From the NCBI RefSeq assembly GCF_000426585.1, contig NZ_AUFQ01000001.1, positions 248,001 through 312,000 of the forward strand: a DNA stretch of 64,000 nt, read 5' to 3'. Of this stretch, positions 9,492-18,703 are shown one piece after another. The notes below the pieces were generated by a model. It was given only the letters and a program-made list of their open reading frames with translations, was not told the DNA's origin and made no database searches. Within the stretch, counting starts at the first letter, position 1; the number at the start of each line of letters is the position of its first letter. The translations under genes were made by a program, and so were the position numbers. Source of the stretch: Segatella baroniae DSM 16972 = JCM 13447. GTDB lineage: Bacteria; Bacteroidota; Bacteroidia; Bacteroidales; Bacteroidaceae.

Positions 9492-9563
9492 CAAAAACAT
9501 CGTCGCAGCATAGCGGTCACCTATAAAGAATCATAAAATTAAATCGTTTTTTGTAATCCAGAG

Positions 9564-9595
9564 TTTGCAATTTAACAAAATAGTTACTACCTTTG
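9564..9595 (+). promoter_or_regulatory. Promoter of the AAA ATPase gene
   Basis: TTTG at 9564-9567, a 20-bp spacer, then TACCTTTG at 9588-9595: a full match to the Bacteroidetes vegetative promoter. The next in-frame ATG downstream is at 9625, about 30 bp on. This decides the start of that gene. Confidence 0.8.
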
Positions 9596-9624
9596 CAAGG
9601 ATAAAACAAAAACGGAAGCGTGAC

Positions 9625-10812
9625 ATGGAAGCTTTTTTTCGAACTCACTCCTACTTGGTCGAACATACTGACGCCACAGTCCGTCGTACCCTCATGGACG
9701 AAATAGACTGGAACGAACGCATGATAGGCATAAAGGGGACTCGTGGCGTTGGGAAAACGACCTTCCTGCTTCAATACGCAAAGGAGAAGTACGGCCCCCA
9801 TGACAGGCGATGCTTGTACGTCAACATGAACAATTTCTACTTCCAAGGCAAAGGAATAGCCGACTTTGCGGCCGACTTTGTCGCTCACAACGGAAAGGTT
9901 TTGTTGATCGACCAAGTCTTCAAGCAGCCCGATTGGAGCCTGGAGCTGCGAAAATGCTACGATCTTTTCCCACAACTCCAGATCGTCTTCACAGGCTCCA
10001 GCGTGATGCGGCTGAAAGATGAGAATCCGGAACTTAACGGAATTGTAAGAAGTTACAACTTGCGCGGCTTCTCTTTCAGAGAGTTTCTGAACCTACAGAC
10101 CGGCAACACATTCCGCCCTTACACGCTGGACGAGATTTTAAAGTCGCACGAGCAAATCATCAAAGACATTCTACCCAAGGCAAGTCCCTCTTCTTATTTC
10201 GCCGAATACATCCACCACGGCTTCTATCCGTTCTTCCTGGAACACCGGAACTTCTCGGAGAATCTTCTGAAAACCATGAACATGATGACCGAAGTGGACA
10301 TCCTGCTCATCAAACAGATAGAGCTGAAATACCTGACAAAGATCAAGAAGCTGTTTTATCTGCTGGCCGTCGACGGTCCGAAAGTCCCCAACATCAGCAA
10401 TCTGGCGCACGAAATAGAAACCAGCCGTGCAACGGTGATGAATTACATCAAGTATTTGGCGGACGCCCGGCTCATCAACATCATTTATCCCGTCGGCGAA
10501 GAGTTTCCGAAGAAGCCGAGCAAAATCATGATGCACAACTCCAACCTGATGTATGCCATCTACCCGATTCAAGCCAGCCAGCAAGACTTGATGGAGACTT
10601 TTTTCGTCAATTCCCTTTGGAAGGACCATCTGGTAAACCAAGGAAACAAAGAACATTTCTTCATGGTGGACGGAAAGTTGAAGTTCAGGGTGTGCGACGC
10701 GCAAAGCGACCACAAGATCAGGTACAGCACCGACACGTTCTATGCCCGCTACAACACAGAAATAGGAAAGGGAAACCAGATTCCGCTTTGGCTCTTGGGC
10801 TTCCTCTATTGA
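9625..10812 (+). CDS. AAA ATPase, AAA_14/DUF4143-like
   Basis: A 395-residue protein starting at 9625, downstream of a consensus promoter; the longer frame upstream overlaps that promoter. Walker A is G-T-R-G-V-G-K-T-T (residues 38-46). Walker B reads K-V-L-L-I-D-Q, with Gln where the family normally has Glu. F-T-G-S-S follows as sensor 1. A winged-helix-like region (S-R-A-T-V-M-N-Y-I-K-Y-L-A-D-A-R-L-I) sits around residue 270. The C terminus resembles DUF4143 but lacks an obvious PD-(D/E)xK core. Proteins of this type are common, often multicopy, in Bacteroidetes, and their role is unknown. No partner toxin or nuclease gene is adjacent. Confidence 0.82.
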   Translation: MEAFFRTHSYLVEHTDATVRRTLMDEIDWNERMIGIKGTRGVGKTTFLLQYAKEKYGPHDRRCLYVNMNNFYFQGKGIADFAADFVAHNGKVLLIDQVFKQPDWSLELRKCYDLFPQLQIVFTGSSVMRLKDENPELNGIVRSYNLRGFSFREFLNLQTGNTFRPYTLDEILKSHEQIIKDILPKASPSSYFAEYIHHGFYPFFLEHRNFSENLLKTMNMMTEVDILLIKQIELKYLTKIKKLFYLLAVDGPKVPNISNLAHEIETSRATVMNYIKYLADARLINIIYPVGEEFPKKPSKIMMHNSNLMYAIYPIQASQQDLMETFFVNSLWKDHLVNQGNKEHFFMVDGKLKFRVCDAQSDHKIRYSTDTFYARYNTEIGKGNQIPLWLLGFLY

Positions 10813-10871
10813 CATTTGAATTGACTATCAACGAACAAAGACATATATATTCATTTTAATCTAAATAAAAA

Positions 10872-13800
10872 ATGGCTAAAGAAAAAAAGTTTATGACATG
10901 TGATGGTAATACCGCTGCTGCACATGTGAGCTATATGTTCACCGAAGTAGCTGCCATCTACCCTATTACTCCGTCATCTCCCATGGCTGAGCATGTTGAC
11001 GAATGGGCTGCCAAAGGTCGTAAGAATCTCTTCGGTCAAACCGTTTCCATACAGGAAATGGAATCCGAAGGAGGTGCGGCGGGTGCTGTTCACGGCTCAC
11101 TTCAGGCCGGTGCGCTCACATCCACCTACACTGCTTCTCAAGGTTTGCTGTTGATGATTCCCAATATGTACAAGATTGCCGGCGAATTGCTGCCCTGCGT
11201 TTTCAACGTATCGGCCCGTACATTGGCTTCTCATTCGCTTTGTATCTTTGGAGACCACCAGGATGTGATGGCATGCCGCCAGACCGGCTTCGGCATGTTC
11301 TGCTCCGGTTCCGTACAGGAGGTGATGGACCTTTCCGCCGTTCCTCATCTTTCGACACTGAAGACCAGCGTTCCCTTCATCAACTTCTTCGACGGTTTCC
11401 GCACGTCGCATGAGTATCACAAAATCGAGGCCATGGACATGGAGGACATACGTCCATTGGTTGACATGGATGCCGTGAAGCGTTTCCGCGACCGCGCCCT
11501 CTCTCCTGAGCGCCCGGTTACACGCGGTACCGCCGAAAACCCCGAGACTTTCTTTACACATCGTGAGGCTTCCAACCAGTACTACGACGCCATTCCCGAA
11601 GTAGTGGAGAGCTATCTTGGCGAGATTTCCAAGATTACCGGACGCGAATACCACCTGTTCAACTACTATGGAGCTGAAGACGCAGAGAATGTTATCATCC
11701 TGATGGGCTCCGCCACAGAGCCTGCCCGCGAGGCAATCGACTATCTCAACAAGCAAGGAAAGAAGGTAGGTATGGTTGCAGTTCACCTCTATCGCCCGTT
11801 CTCCGTCGACTTCCTGAAGAAGACGCTTCCTGCCACTGTCAAGCGCATCGCCGTTCTCGACCGCACGAAAGAACCGGGGGCAGAGGGAGAACCGCTGTAT
11901 CTTGACGTGAAGTCGGCACTCTACAACGACGAGCGCAAGCCGTTGATTGTCGGTGGTCGCTATGGTCTCGGTTCCGCCGACACGACTCCGGCCAAGATTG
12001 TCGCCGTGTTCAAGAACCTTGAATTGCCAACGCCCAAGGATCATTTCACGGTAGGTATCGTCGACGACGTCACCTTCACTTCACTTCCCGAAGAAGAAGA
12101 AATCCCAATGGGGGGCGACGGCATGTTCGAAGCCAAGTTCTTCGGACTCGGTTCCGACGGAACGGTTGGCGCCAACAAGAACTCTGTGCAGATTATCGGC
12201 AACAACACCAACAAGTATTGCCAGGCCTACTTCTCATACGACTCAAAGAAGTCCGGTGGCTTCACTTGCTCGCATCTCCGCTTCGGCGACGACCCCATCC
12301 ACTCTTCGTATTTGGTAAATACGCCCAACTTCGTGGCTTGCCACGTTCAAGCTTACCTGCACATGTACGACGTGACACGCGGTTTGCGCAAGAACGGCAC
12401 CTTCCTTCTGAATACAATCTTCGACGGTGAGGAACTGATCAACTTCATTCCCAACAAGGTAAAACGCTGCTTTGCCAAGAACAACGTCAAGGTTTACTAC
12501 ATCAACGCTTCCAAGATTGGCCAGGAAATCGGTCTGGGCAACCGCACCAACACCATTCTCCAGTCGGCTTTCTTCCGCATTACAGGCGTCATCCCTGTAG
12601 AGTTGGCCGTAGAACAGATGAAAGCTTTCATCGTGAAGTCTTATGGCAAGAAAGGTGAAGACGTTGTCAACATGAACTACGCGGCCGTGGATCGTGGCGG
12701 CGAATATAAGGAATTGGCTGTCGACCCCGCATGGGCGGAACTGGCCGACGACAACGGCAACATCGACGACGCACCCGATTTCATCAAGGAGATTGTCCGT
12801 CCTATGAACGCACAGGCCGGCGACCTTCTGAAGGTTTCCGACTTTGTCAAATACGACACCGTTGACGGAACTTGGCAGAATGGAACTTCTGCATACGAGA
12901 AGCGTGGTGTGGAAGCGTTCGTTCCCATTTGGAATTCGGACAACTGCATCCAGTGCAACAAGTGCGCCTACGTTTGTCCCCACGCTTGCATCCGTCCGTT
13001 CGTTTTGGACGAGCAGGAAGCAGCCGCTTTCGACGGCAACACCATCGACGTGCTTGCTCCGAAGACGCTGAAAGGCATGAACTTCCGCATCCAGGTTTCC
13101 GTACTTGACTGTCTCGGCTGCGGCAACTGTGCCGACGTCTGCCCCGGCAAGAAGGGTGAAAAGGCCTTGAAGATGGCTCCATTCAATGTCGACGCACCGG
13201 ATATGATCAAGGAAAATCAGACTTGGAACTATCTCATCAAGAACGTAACCTCGAAGCAACATCTCGTAGACATCAAGCAGAGTCCGAAGAACTCGCAGTT
13301 CGCACAACCCTTGTTCGAGTTCTCCGGCGCATGTGCCGGTTGTGGAGAGACACCTTATGTCAAGCTGATTTCCCAACTCTATGGCGACCGCGAGATGATT
13401 GCCAACGCCACAGGTTGCTCTTCGATCTACTCGGCTTCCGTACCATCCACGCCCTATACGACGAACGCCAATGGCCAGGGACCGGCATTCGACAACTCTC
13501 TATTCGAGGATTTCTGCGAATTTGGTTTGGGCATGGCTCTGGGAAACAAGAAGATGAAAGAACGTATCGTGAAGTTGCTGAACGACGCGACTGCCCACGA
13601 AGACTGTCCGGCAGAGTTCAAGGAAGCCGCAGAGAAATGGATTGCAGGCAAGGATGACGCCGACGCGTCCAAGGAAGCTGCCGCAGAACTCAAGCCGCTC
13701 ATTGCCGCCGGTGCCGAAGCAGGCTGCCCAATCTGTGCAGAACTCAAGACCCTCGACCACTATCTCGTGAAGCGCAGCCAGTGGATCATCGGTGGAGACG

Positions 13801-14459
13801 GTGCTTCTTATGACATCGGTTACGGCGGTCTCGACCATGTTCTTGCTTCGGGTGAAGACGTAAACATCCTCGTTCTCGACACCGAAGTTTACTCGAATAC
13901 CGGTGGACAGAGCTCCAAGTCCACTCCACTTGGCGCCATCGCGCAGTTTGCGGCTCAAGGAAAACGCATCCGTAAGAAAGACCTCGGCCTGATGCAGACG
14001 ACCTACGGCTATGTCTACGTTGCACAGATAGCCATGGGAGCTGACAATGCACAGACATTGAAAGCCATCCGCGAAGCCGAAGCCTACCCAGGCCCATCTC
14101 TGATCATTGCGTATGCTCCCTGTATCAACCATGGTATCAAGGGCACCAAGAAGATGAAGAGAAGCATGGGCACCAGCCAACGTGAGGAAGAACTGGCCGT
14201 AGCATGCGGCTACTGGCACCTCTGGCGCTACGACCCGCGCCTTGCCGACGAAGGCAAGAATCCGTTCCAGCTTGACTCCAAGGCCCCGAAGTGGGAGGAA
14301 TTCCAAGACTTCCTCATGGGCGAAGTCCGCTACTCATCAGTGGCAAAGGCCTACCCCGTAGAAGCCGCAGAGCTGTTCTCACAGGCAGAGAAGATGGCGA
14401 AACTCCGTTATCAGACTTATGTTCGCAAGAGCCAGGAAGACTGGTCGGAGCAAATCTAA
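10872..14459 (+). CDS. nifJ: Pyruvate:ferredoxin (flavodoxin) oxidoreductase
   Basis: An 1195-residue single-chain PFOR, the usual length for the fused anaerobic enzyme. It oxidises pyruvate with CoA to acetyl-CoA, CO2 and reduced ferredoxin. The N-terminal pyrimidine domain has A-A-I-Y-P-I-T-P-S-S-P-M-A. Two 4Fe-4S motifs, C-I-Q-C-N-K-C-A-Y-V-C-P and C-L-G-C-G-N-C-A-D-V-C-P, begin near residues 692 and 747. The TPP domain carries C-A-G-C-G-E-T-P and G-D-G-A-S-Y-D-I-G-Y-G-G (about 975) and V-Y-S-N-T-G-G-Q-S-S-K. It is a single-gene unit with its own terminator. Reduced ferredoxin made here could feed the Nfn-like enzyme at 33251. Confidence 0.97.
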   Translation: MAKEKKFMTCDGNTAAAHVSYMFTEVAAIYPITPSSPMAEHVDEWAAKGRKNLFGQTVSIQEMESEGGAAGAVHGSLQAGALTSTYTASQGLLLMIPNMYKIAGELLPCVFNVSARTLASHSLCIFGDHQDVMACRQTGFGMFCSGSVQEVMDLSAVPHLSTLKTSVPFINFFDGFRTSHEYHKIEAMDMEDIRPLVDMDAVKRFRDRALSPERPVTRGTAENPETFFTHREASNQYYDAIPEVVESYLGEISKITGREYHLFNYYGAEDAENVIILMGSATEPAREAIDYLNKQGKKVGMVAVHLYRPFSVDFLKKTLPATVKRIAVLDRTKEPGAEGEPLYLDVKSALYNDERKPLIVGGRYGLGSADTTPAKIVAVFKNLELPTPKDHFTVGIVDDVTFTSLPEEEEIPMGGDGMFEAKFFGLGSDGTVGANKNSVQIIGNNTNKYCQAYFSYDSKKSGGFTCSHLRFGDDPIHSSYLVNTPNFVACHVQAYLHMYDVTRGLRKNGTFLLNTIFDGEELINFIPNKVKRCFAKNNVKVYYINASKIGQEIGLGNRTNTILQSAFFRITGVIPVELAVEQMKAFIVKSYGKKGEDVVNMNYAAVDRGGEYKELAVDPAWAELADDNGNIDDAPDFIKEIVRPMNAQAGDLLKVSDFVKYDTVDGTWQNGTSAYEKRGVEAFVPIWNSDNCIQCNKCAYVCPHACIRPFVLDEQEAAAFDGNTIDVLAPKTLKGMNFRIQVSVLDCLGCGNCADVCPGKKGEKALKMAPFNVDAPDMIKENQTWNYLIKNVTSKQHLVDIKQSPKNSQFAQPLFEFSGACAGCGETPYVKLISQLYGDREMIANATGCSSIYSASVPSTPYTTNANGQGPAFDNSLFEDFCEFGLGMALGNKKMKERIVKLLNDATAHEDCPAEFKEAAEKWIAGKDDADASKEAAAELKPLIAAGAEAGCPICAELKTLDHYLVKRSQWIIGGDGASYDIGYGGLDHVLASGEDVNILVLDTEVYSNTGGQSSKSTPLGAIAQFAAQGKRIRKKDLGLMQTTYGYVYVAQIAMGADNAQTLKAIREAEAYPGPSLIIAYAPCINHGIKGTKKMKRSMGTSQREEELAVACGYWHLWRYDPRLADEGKNPFQLDSKAPKWEEFQDFLMGEVRYSSVAKAYPVEAAELFSQAEKMAKLRYQTYVRKSQEDWSEQI

Positions 14460-14509
14460 CGTGAGTTTGCATCTTTTCAAACGAAGAAAAGCAAACTGAA
14501 AACAAATGA

Positions 14510-14541
14510 AAAAAAGGCAATCTGTCAAGGTTGCCTTTTTT
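14510..14541 (+). terminator. Rho-independent terminator after nifJ
   Basis: Stem AAAAAAGGCAA (14510-14520) pairs with TTGCCTTTTTT (14531-14541) around a 10-nt loop. The A- and T-rich stem ends make it potentially bidirectional. It lies 50 bp after the nifJ stop. Confidence 0.88.
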
Positions 14542-14717
14542 CATGCCCACCTCTTTCCGCTCCCAATGCGTTCCGACAAACAGCGCAAGTGCCGCCGCTA
14601 TCCCGTTGCCATAGGCTCATCCGAACTGCGAAACATTTTTCCGACACATGCTCCATGCCGTTTTGCAGATTAATATTATTTAGGGAATCAACTGCCACGC
14701 CATGCCGGTATTTGTAT

Positions 14718-14725
14718 TAACTTTG
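14718..14725 (+). promoter_or_regulatory. -7 element TAACTTTG upstream of the SpoU methyltransferase
   Basis: Fits TAnnTTTG and lies about 60 bp before the chosen start codon. No TTTG is seen 19-20 bp upstream. The rest of 14544-14784 holds nothing else I recognise. Confidence 0.5.
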
Positions 14726-14787
14726 TAACATCAAACAAGAAACGGCCCACTGCGCGTTTGCAATCTGCCTTTCAAAAGCTCCCAATG

Positions 14788-15579
14788 ATGATAAGCAAAG
14801 CTAAGATCAAGTATATCAAATCACTCGAACAAAAGAAGTTCAGACGTCAATTTGGCTGCTTTGTCGCTGAAGGGCCCAAAATCGTAGGCGAGTTGCTGCA
14901 TACGATGCTTCCCCGGCTCATCGTTGCAGAATCCTCATGGATGGAATCCTACTATGAAAAAAGCCTGAAAGCGGTTGCACCCACCACCGTTTCTTCGCCA
15001 GAGCTACTGGAAGTCTCCCACGAAGAATTGCGCAAACTCAGTTTTCTCCAACATCCCCAGGAAGTGCTGGCGGTCTTTTCCATCCCCACACGCTCAGAAC
15101 AAGAAGCCATCGGACAAGCACGCCAAGGCCTGACGCTGGCTCTCGATGGCGTCCAAGACCCCGGAAACCTCGGAACCATTCTAAGGATTGCCGACTGGTT
15201 CGGCATACAAACCATTTTTTGCAGCCCCTCGACCGCCGACATCTACAGTCCCAAAGCCGTACAGGCGACCATGGGCAGTATCGCCAGAGTGCAGACCTTC
15301 TACATGGATTTGCCCGCCTTGTTCGAGAATCTGCCGTCCTCCATCCCGATATACGGCACCTTTCTGGATGGCCATGACATATATGAAACAACGCTTTCGG
15401 ACAACGGAATCATCATCATGGGCAATGAGGGCAACGGCATTTCGGACGAAGTCGCCGGCTTTGTGAGCCACCGTCTGCTGATACCAAACTATCCGCCAGG
15501 GAACATCACCGCAGAGAGCTTGAATGTAGCGGTCGCCACGGCACTCACCTGCGCGGAGTTCCGCCGGCGTCGCAAGTAA
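14788..15579 (+). CDS. TrmH/SpoU family RNA 2'-O-methyltransferase
   Basis: A 263-residue protein starting at the second of two adjacent ATGs (14785, 14788), giving the usual M-I-S-K-A-K-I-K-Y-I-K-S-L start. An N-terminal substrate-binding domain (F-V-A-E-G-P-K-I-V) precedes the SPOUT knot with its three motifs: D-P-G-N-L-G-T-I-L-R, I-I-M-G-N-E-G-N-G-I, and N-I-T-A-E-S-L-N-V-A-V-A. It uses S-adenosylmethionine to methylate a ribose in rRNA or tRNA. The exact target nucleotide cannot be read from the sequence. Stands alone, with a 40-bp gap to the next gene. Confidence 0.9.
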   Translation: MISKAKIKYIKSLEQKKFRRQFGCFVAEGPKIVGELLHTMLPRLIVAESSWMESYYEKSLKAVAPTTVSSPELLEVSHEELRKLSFLQHPQEVLAVFSIPTRSEQEAIGQARQGLTLALDGVQDPGNLGTILRIADWFGIQTIFCSPSTADIYSPKAVQATMGSIARVQTFYMDLPALFENLPSSIPIYGTFLDGHDIYETTLSDNGIIIMGNEGNGISDEVAGFVSHRLLIPNYPPGNITAESLNVAVATALTCAEFRRRRK

Positions 15580-15619
15580 TCATCTCCAATCGTTTATCAC
15601 GCTTCTTTCAGACATAACT

Positions 15620-16495
15620 ATGGACATAGAATTTAAAAACAAGGGAGTCAGAGGATGTATCGGCTCCGCATGCTCCCTGCTGTCTAACAACAAGCGGCTC
15701 ATCTTCCGCAAAACCTACCCTGCCGCATTGCTTGGCGCATTCTTCGCGGCAGTCCTGACCTACCTGCTGTTGCCCAATCCCGACGCCATCCGGCAGGCGG
15801 CAGCCCACCCGTTGCTCCTCCCCGTGCTCACGCTTGCTTGTCTGGCAGCCTTCGCCATGGCCGAAACAGGATTCATAGGAAGGCTATCCGGCTGCATCAC
15901 AGGCGACTACAAACAAGCCTGCAAGCGAAGCTTCATCTTTCCGGTCATCGTCTTTGGGCTTTTCCTCGCAGTCTATGGCGGCAACCAACTGCTCACGCCC
16001 GCCTTCTCACCGCTGGCCAAAAGCCATCCCATTCTCACGCTTTCGCTCTTGGAACTCTTCAAGACGTTGCTGCTCATCCTGCTCATCGTCTTCCTACTCC
16101 CCCTGGTTTACTCCACCACAAAATACCTGTTTGTCCCTGAAGCCCGGGCCTCGCAAGTCTTTACTGCATACTACAAGGAAGGCTTTCATCACAAGGGATT
16201 CATCCTGCTGACGCTCTTTGTGCTGCTCCTCATCATGATACCCACATGGATTGTCCTGCTCATGCCGGGCTTCATCCTGGCTTTGGAACAGGTCACGAAT
16301 GTCCAAGGACAGCTCATCGGCGACCCCGACGGCCTGCCGTCGTGCTTCGGTTGTCTGCTGGTGGCAGTGCTGACCGTTTTGTTTTTCCTCGCGCAATACG
16401 TCTTGTCGCTCTTTTTCTATTCCACCTATTTCATATATCTGTCCATCAAAAGCAGAATCGATGAAAAAGCAAAGAATACTATTTATAGACCGTGA
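15620..16495 (+). CDS. Multi-pass inner-membrane protein, function unknown
   Basis: A 291-residue protein with about six hydrophobic segments: near residues 34-50, 65-82, 107-122, 145-165, 190-215 and 245-270. The N terminus (M-D-I-E-F-K-N-K-G) is polar and probably cytoplasmic, and the tail [10 protein letters not shown] is basic. I recognise no catalytic motif. The hisB start at 16461 lies inside its last 12 codons, so the two genes are translationally coupled. This coupling need not mean a shared function. Confidence 0.72.
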   Translation: MDIEFKNKGVRGCIGSACSLLSNNKRLIFRKTYPAALLGAFFAAVLTYLLLPNPDAIRQAAAHPLLLPVLTLACLAAFAMAETGFIGRLSGCITGDYKQACKRSFIFPVIVFGLFLAVYGGNQLLTPAFSPLAKSHPILTLSLLELFKTLLLILLIVFLLPLVYSTTKYLFVPEARASQVFTAYYKEGFHHKGFILLTLFVLLLIMIPTWIVLLMPGFILALEQVTNVQGQLIGDPDGLPSCFGCLLVAVLTVLFFLAQYVLSLFFYSTYFIYLSIKSRIDEKAKNTIYRP

Positions 16496-17534
16496 CGGCA
16501 CGCTCGTCGCCGAACCGGAAGACGAACAGGTCGACTCGTTCGGCAAACTGAAATTCGTCGACGGCGTTTTCAAGAATCTCAGGTTCATCTGCGAACGGCT
16601 TGACTTCCGACTTGTCATGGTCACAAACCAAGACGGACTTGGAACACCGGCCTTTCCTGAAGAGACTTTTCGGCCCATACACAACTTCATCCTCCAAACA
16701 CTGAAGGGAGAGGGTATCGTGTTTGACGACCAACTCATCGACAACCATTTCCCCGAAGACGGCTCCCCCTGTCGCAAGCCCGGCATCGGCATGGTCCGCA
16801 AGTATATCGACGACCCGGCATTCGACATCGGCGGCAGCGTCGTCATCGGCGACCGAGACTCCGACGCGCAGTTTGCACGCAACATCGGCTGCCGCTCCTA
16901 CATCCTGGGGGACGGACTCACGTGGGACAAGATTGCAGAACTGCTGTTTGCCGGTGAGCGGATTGTGGAGAAGACACGCACTACACGGGAAACAGACATC
17001 CATGTCAAGGTGAATCTCGACGGCACCGGCCGCTGCGACATAGCTACCGGAGTGGGATTCTTCGACCACATGCTCGAACAAATTGGCAGGCACGGCATGA
17101 TGGATCTCACCATCCGCGCCCAAGGCGACCTGCATGTGGACGAGCACCACACCATCGAAGACACGGCCATCCTGCTGGGGGAATGCCTCGCCGAGGCCTT
17201 GGGCGACAAGCGCGGAATCGAACGCTATGGCTATTGCCTGCCCATGGACGACAGCCTGTGCCAAGTGGCGCTCGACTTCGGAGGCCGTCCATGGCTCGTC
17301 TGGAACGCCGACTTCCGACGCGAGAAGATCGGAGATATGCCCACGGAGATGTTTCAACACTTCTTCAAGAGCCTCAGCGACGCTGCCAGGATGAACCTGA
17401 ACATCAAGGCCGAGGGCGCAAACGAGCACCACAAGATAGAAAGCATATTCAAGGCGCTGGCCCGTGCCCTCAAGATGGCCGTCCGACGAGACATCTGGAA
17501 CTACACCCTGCCGACGACCAAGGGCACACTCTGA
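16461..17534 (+). CDS. hisB: Bifunctional histidinol-phosphatase / imidazoleglycerol-phosphate dehydratase
   Basis: A 357-residue fusion of E. coli HisB type. Residues 1-165 form a HAD phosphatase with D-R-D-G-T-L (9-14), V-M-V-T-N-Q-D-G and I-G-D-R-D-S-D. Residues 166-357 are the dehydratase, with the metal-binding repeats F-D-H-M-L-E-Q-I-G and D-E-H-H-T-I-E-D, then N-E-H-H-K-I-E. It carries out the sixth and eighth steps of histidine synthesis. No other his gene is in the window, so it is separated from the rest of the pathway here. It overlaps the upstream membrane-protein gene by 35 bp. Confidence 0.95.
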   Translation: MKKQRILFIDRDGTLVAEPEDEQVDSFGKLKFVDGVFKNLRFICERLDFRLVMVTNQDGLGTPAFPEETFRPIHNFILQTLKGEGIVFDDQLIDNHFPEDGSPCRKPGIGMVRKYIDDPAFDIGGSVVIGDRDSDAQFARNIGCRSYILGDGLTWDKIAELLFAGERIVEKTRTTRETDIHVKVNLDGTGRCDIATGVGFFDHMLEQIGRHGMMDLTIRAQGDLHVDEHHTIEDTAILLGECLAEALGDKRGIERYGYCLPMDDSLCQVALDFGGRPWLVWNADFRREKIGDMPTEMFQHFFKSLSDAARMNLNIKAEGANEHHKIESIFKALARALKMAVRRDIWNYTLPTTKGTL

Positions 17535-17648
17535 AGCACAAGCGCACATAAGTTAAAATTACGGCGACAAGCGGCTCCGTTTCGTTAATTATCCATAATT
17601 CCACATCCACGCAGCTTATACGGCAAAGGAATAACTATTTAATTTTTG

Positions 17649-17656
17649 TAATTTTG
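17649..17656 (+). promoter_or_regulatory. -7 element TAATTTTG upstream of rplU
   Basis: Fits TAnnTTTG about 83 bp before the rplU start. No matching -33 TTTG is seen. The roughly 75-nt leader contains a weak hairpin (TTGGC/GCCAA) that could be a ribosomal-protein leader, but this is unproven. Confidence 0.5.
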
Positions 17657-17738
17657 CACCCGATTTAGTCCGCAAAGGCTCGATGAAGTGTTGGCCGAAT
17701 GCCAAACGCCTTACGGAAAACCGTTTATATCAATTAAA

Positions 17739-18056
17739 ATGTACGCAATCGTAGAAATTAACGGTCAGCAGTTCAAGGTCGAAGAGGGCAAGAAGCTCTT
17801 CGTCAACCGCCTCAAAGATGTAGAGGAAGGCAAGACTGTTGAATTTGACAAGGTTCTTCTCGTAGACAAGGAAGGCACTGTCACAGTGGGCGCACCTACT
17901 GTAAGTGGCGCGAAAGTAGTAGTTGAAGTTGTGAACCCGCTTGTCAAGGGCGAAAAAGTCATCGTTTTCAAGATGAAACGCCGCAAGGACTATCGCAAGA
18001 AGAACGGCCATCGCCAGCAGTTCACAGAGGTAACAGTAAAATCAGTAATCGCTTAA
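17739..18056 (+). CDS. rplU: 50S ribosomal protein L21
   Basis: A 105-residue protein starting [14 protein letters not shown]; the ATG at 17739 fits the universal L21 N terminus. The longer frame from 17688 adds residues not in the family. It contains the typical basic segment [19 protein letters not shown] and ends K-S-V-I-A. Part of the large ribosomal subunit. Followed 19 bp later by rpmA, the standard arrangement. Confidence 0.97.
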   Translation: MYAIVEINGQQFKVEEGKKLFVNRLKDVEEGKTVEFDKVLLVDKEGTVTVGAPTVSGAKVVVEVVNPLVKGEKVIVFKMKRRKDYRKKNGHRQQFTEVTVKSVIA

Positions 18057-18075
18057 AACGTAGGAGGAACAAAGA

Positions 18076-18363
18076 ATGGCACATAAAAAAGGTGTAGGTA
18101 GTTCTAAGAACGGCCGTGAATCAGCTTCACAAAGATTAGGCGTCAAGATTTGGGGTGGCCAGAAAATCGTTGCAGGCAACATCATTGTCCGCCAGCGCGG
18201 CAACAAGCATTTCCCCGGTGAGAATGTAGCTCAGGGTAAAGACGACACGTTGTATGCCTTGACGGACGGTATCGTTTACTTCCACAAGGGTAAATTCAAC
18301 AAGAGCACCGTTTCCGTTCTGTCACCAGAAGCGTATGCCGCCAAGACCAACGTCGAGGCTTAA
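18076..18363 (+). CDS. rpmA: 50S ribosomal protein L27
   Basis: A 95-residue protein starting [16 protein letters not shown], with G-N-I-I-V-R-Q-R-G and H-P-type motif H-F-P-G-E-N-V. The mature N terminus reaches the peptidyl-transferase centre. There is no cleavable N-terminal extension of the Firmicutes kind. Preceded by a good AGGAGG and co-transcribed with rplU. A hairpin terminator follows. Confidence 0.97.
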   Translation: MAHKKGVGSSKNGRESASQRLGVKIWGGQKIVAGNIIVRQRGNKHFPGENVAQGKDDTLYALTDGIVYFHKGKFNKSTVSVLSPEAYAAKTNVEA

Positions 18364-18391
18364 ACCGAAACAACTTATTCCAAACAAACAT

Positions 18392-18420
18392 AGAAGCCCG
18401 CTCTTTCAGAGTGGGCTTCT
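18392..18420 (+). terminator. Hairpin terminator after rplU-rpmA
   Basis: AGAAGCCCGCTC (18392-18403) pairs with GAGTGGGCTTCT (18409-18420) with one G:T pair and a 5-nt loop. The following bases are only moderately T-rich. It lies 28 bp after the rpmA stop and before the convergent rfbC. Confidence 0.75.
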
Positions 18421-18559
18421 GCTCTTTCCACACCCCTGCAAGCCTCCACACCCCATTTCGACCGCCCTTCGTGCGGGAACGCACGGAAGGTGTCACACGC
18501 CTGGCGGCCGCCGGCAGACGAAGATGAAGCCGTTGCCGCACCATCTCTCCTCGCCCACT

Positions 18560-18691
18560 TTCCAACAAGCCTGCTTTCAACCGCCAAAAGCACTGCTTTC
18601 AGCGGCCAACCGCTATGCTTTCGCAATGCAAAAGGACTGCCGTTGCAACGCCGAAGGACTGCTTTCGCGAAATCAAAGGACTGCGGTTGCA
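18560..18691 (+). repeat. 22-bp repeat array B (6 units)
   Basis: Six contiguous units at 18560-18581, 18582-18603, 18604-18625, 18626-18647, 18648-18669 and 18670-18691. The first unit is of the CAACAAGCCTGCTTT type, also leading arrays C and E. It lies between convergent rpmA and rfbC. The rest of 18421-18559 shows nothing else I recognise. Confidence 0.85.
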
Positions 18692-18703
18692 AACAACGGC
18701 ACA

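Noticed and set aside
12243-13376. 377-residue frame antisense to nifJ
   Set aside because: Lies within the pyruvate:ferredoxin oxidoreductase coding sequence; composition typical of a shadow frame.
18560-18691. 22-bp arrays as CRISPR
   Set aside because: Units are contiguous with no unique spacers, are degenerate, and no cas gene is in the window.
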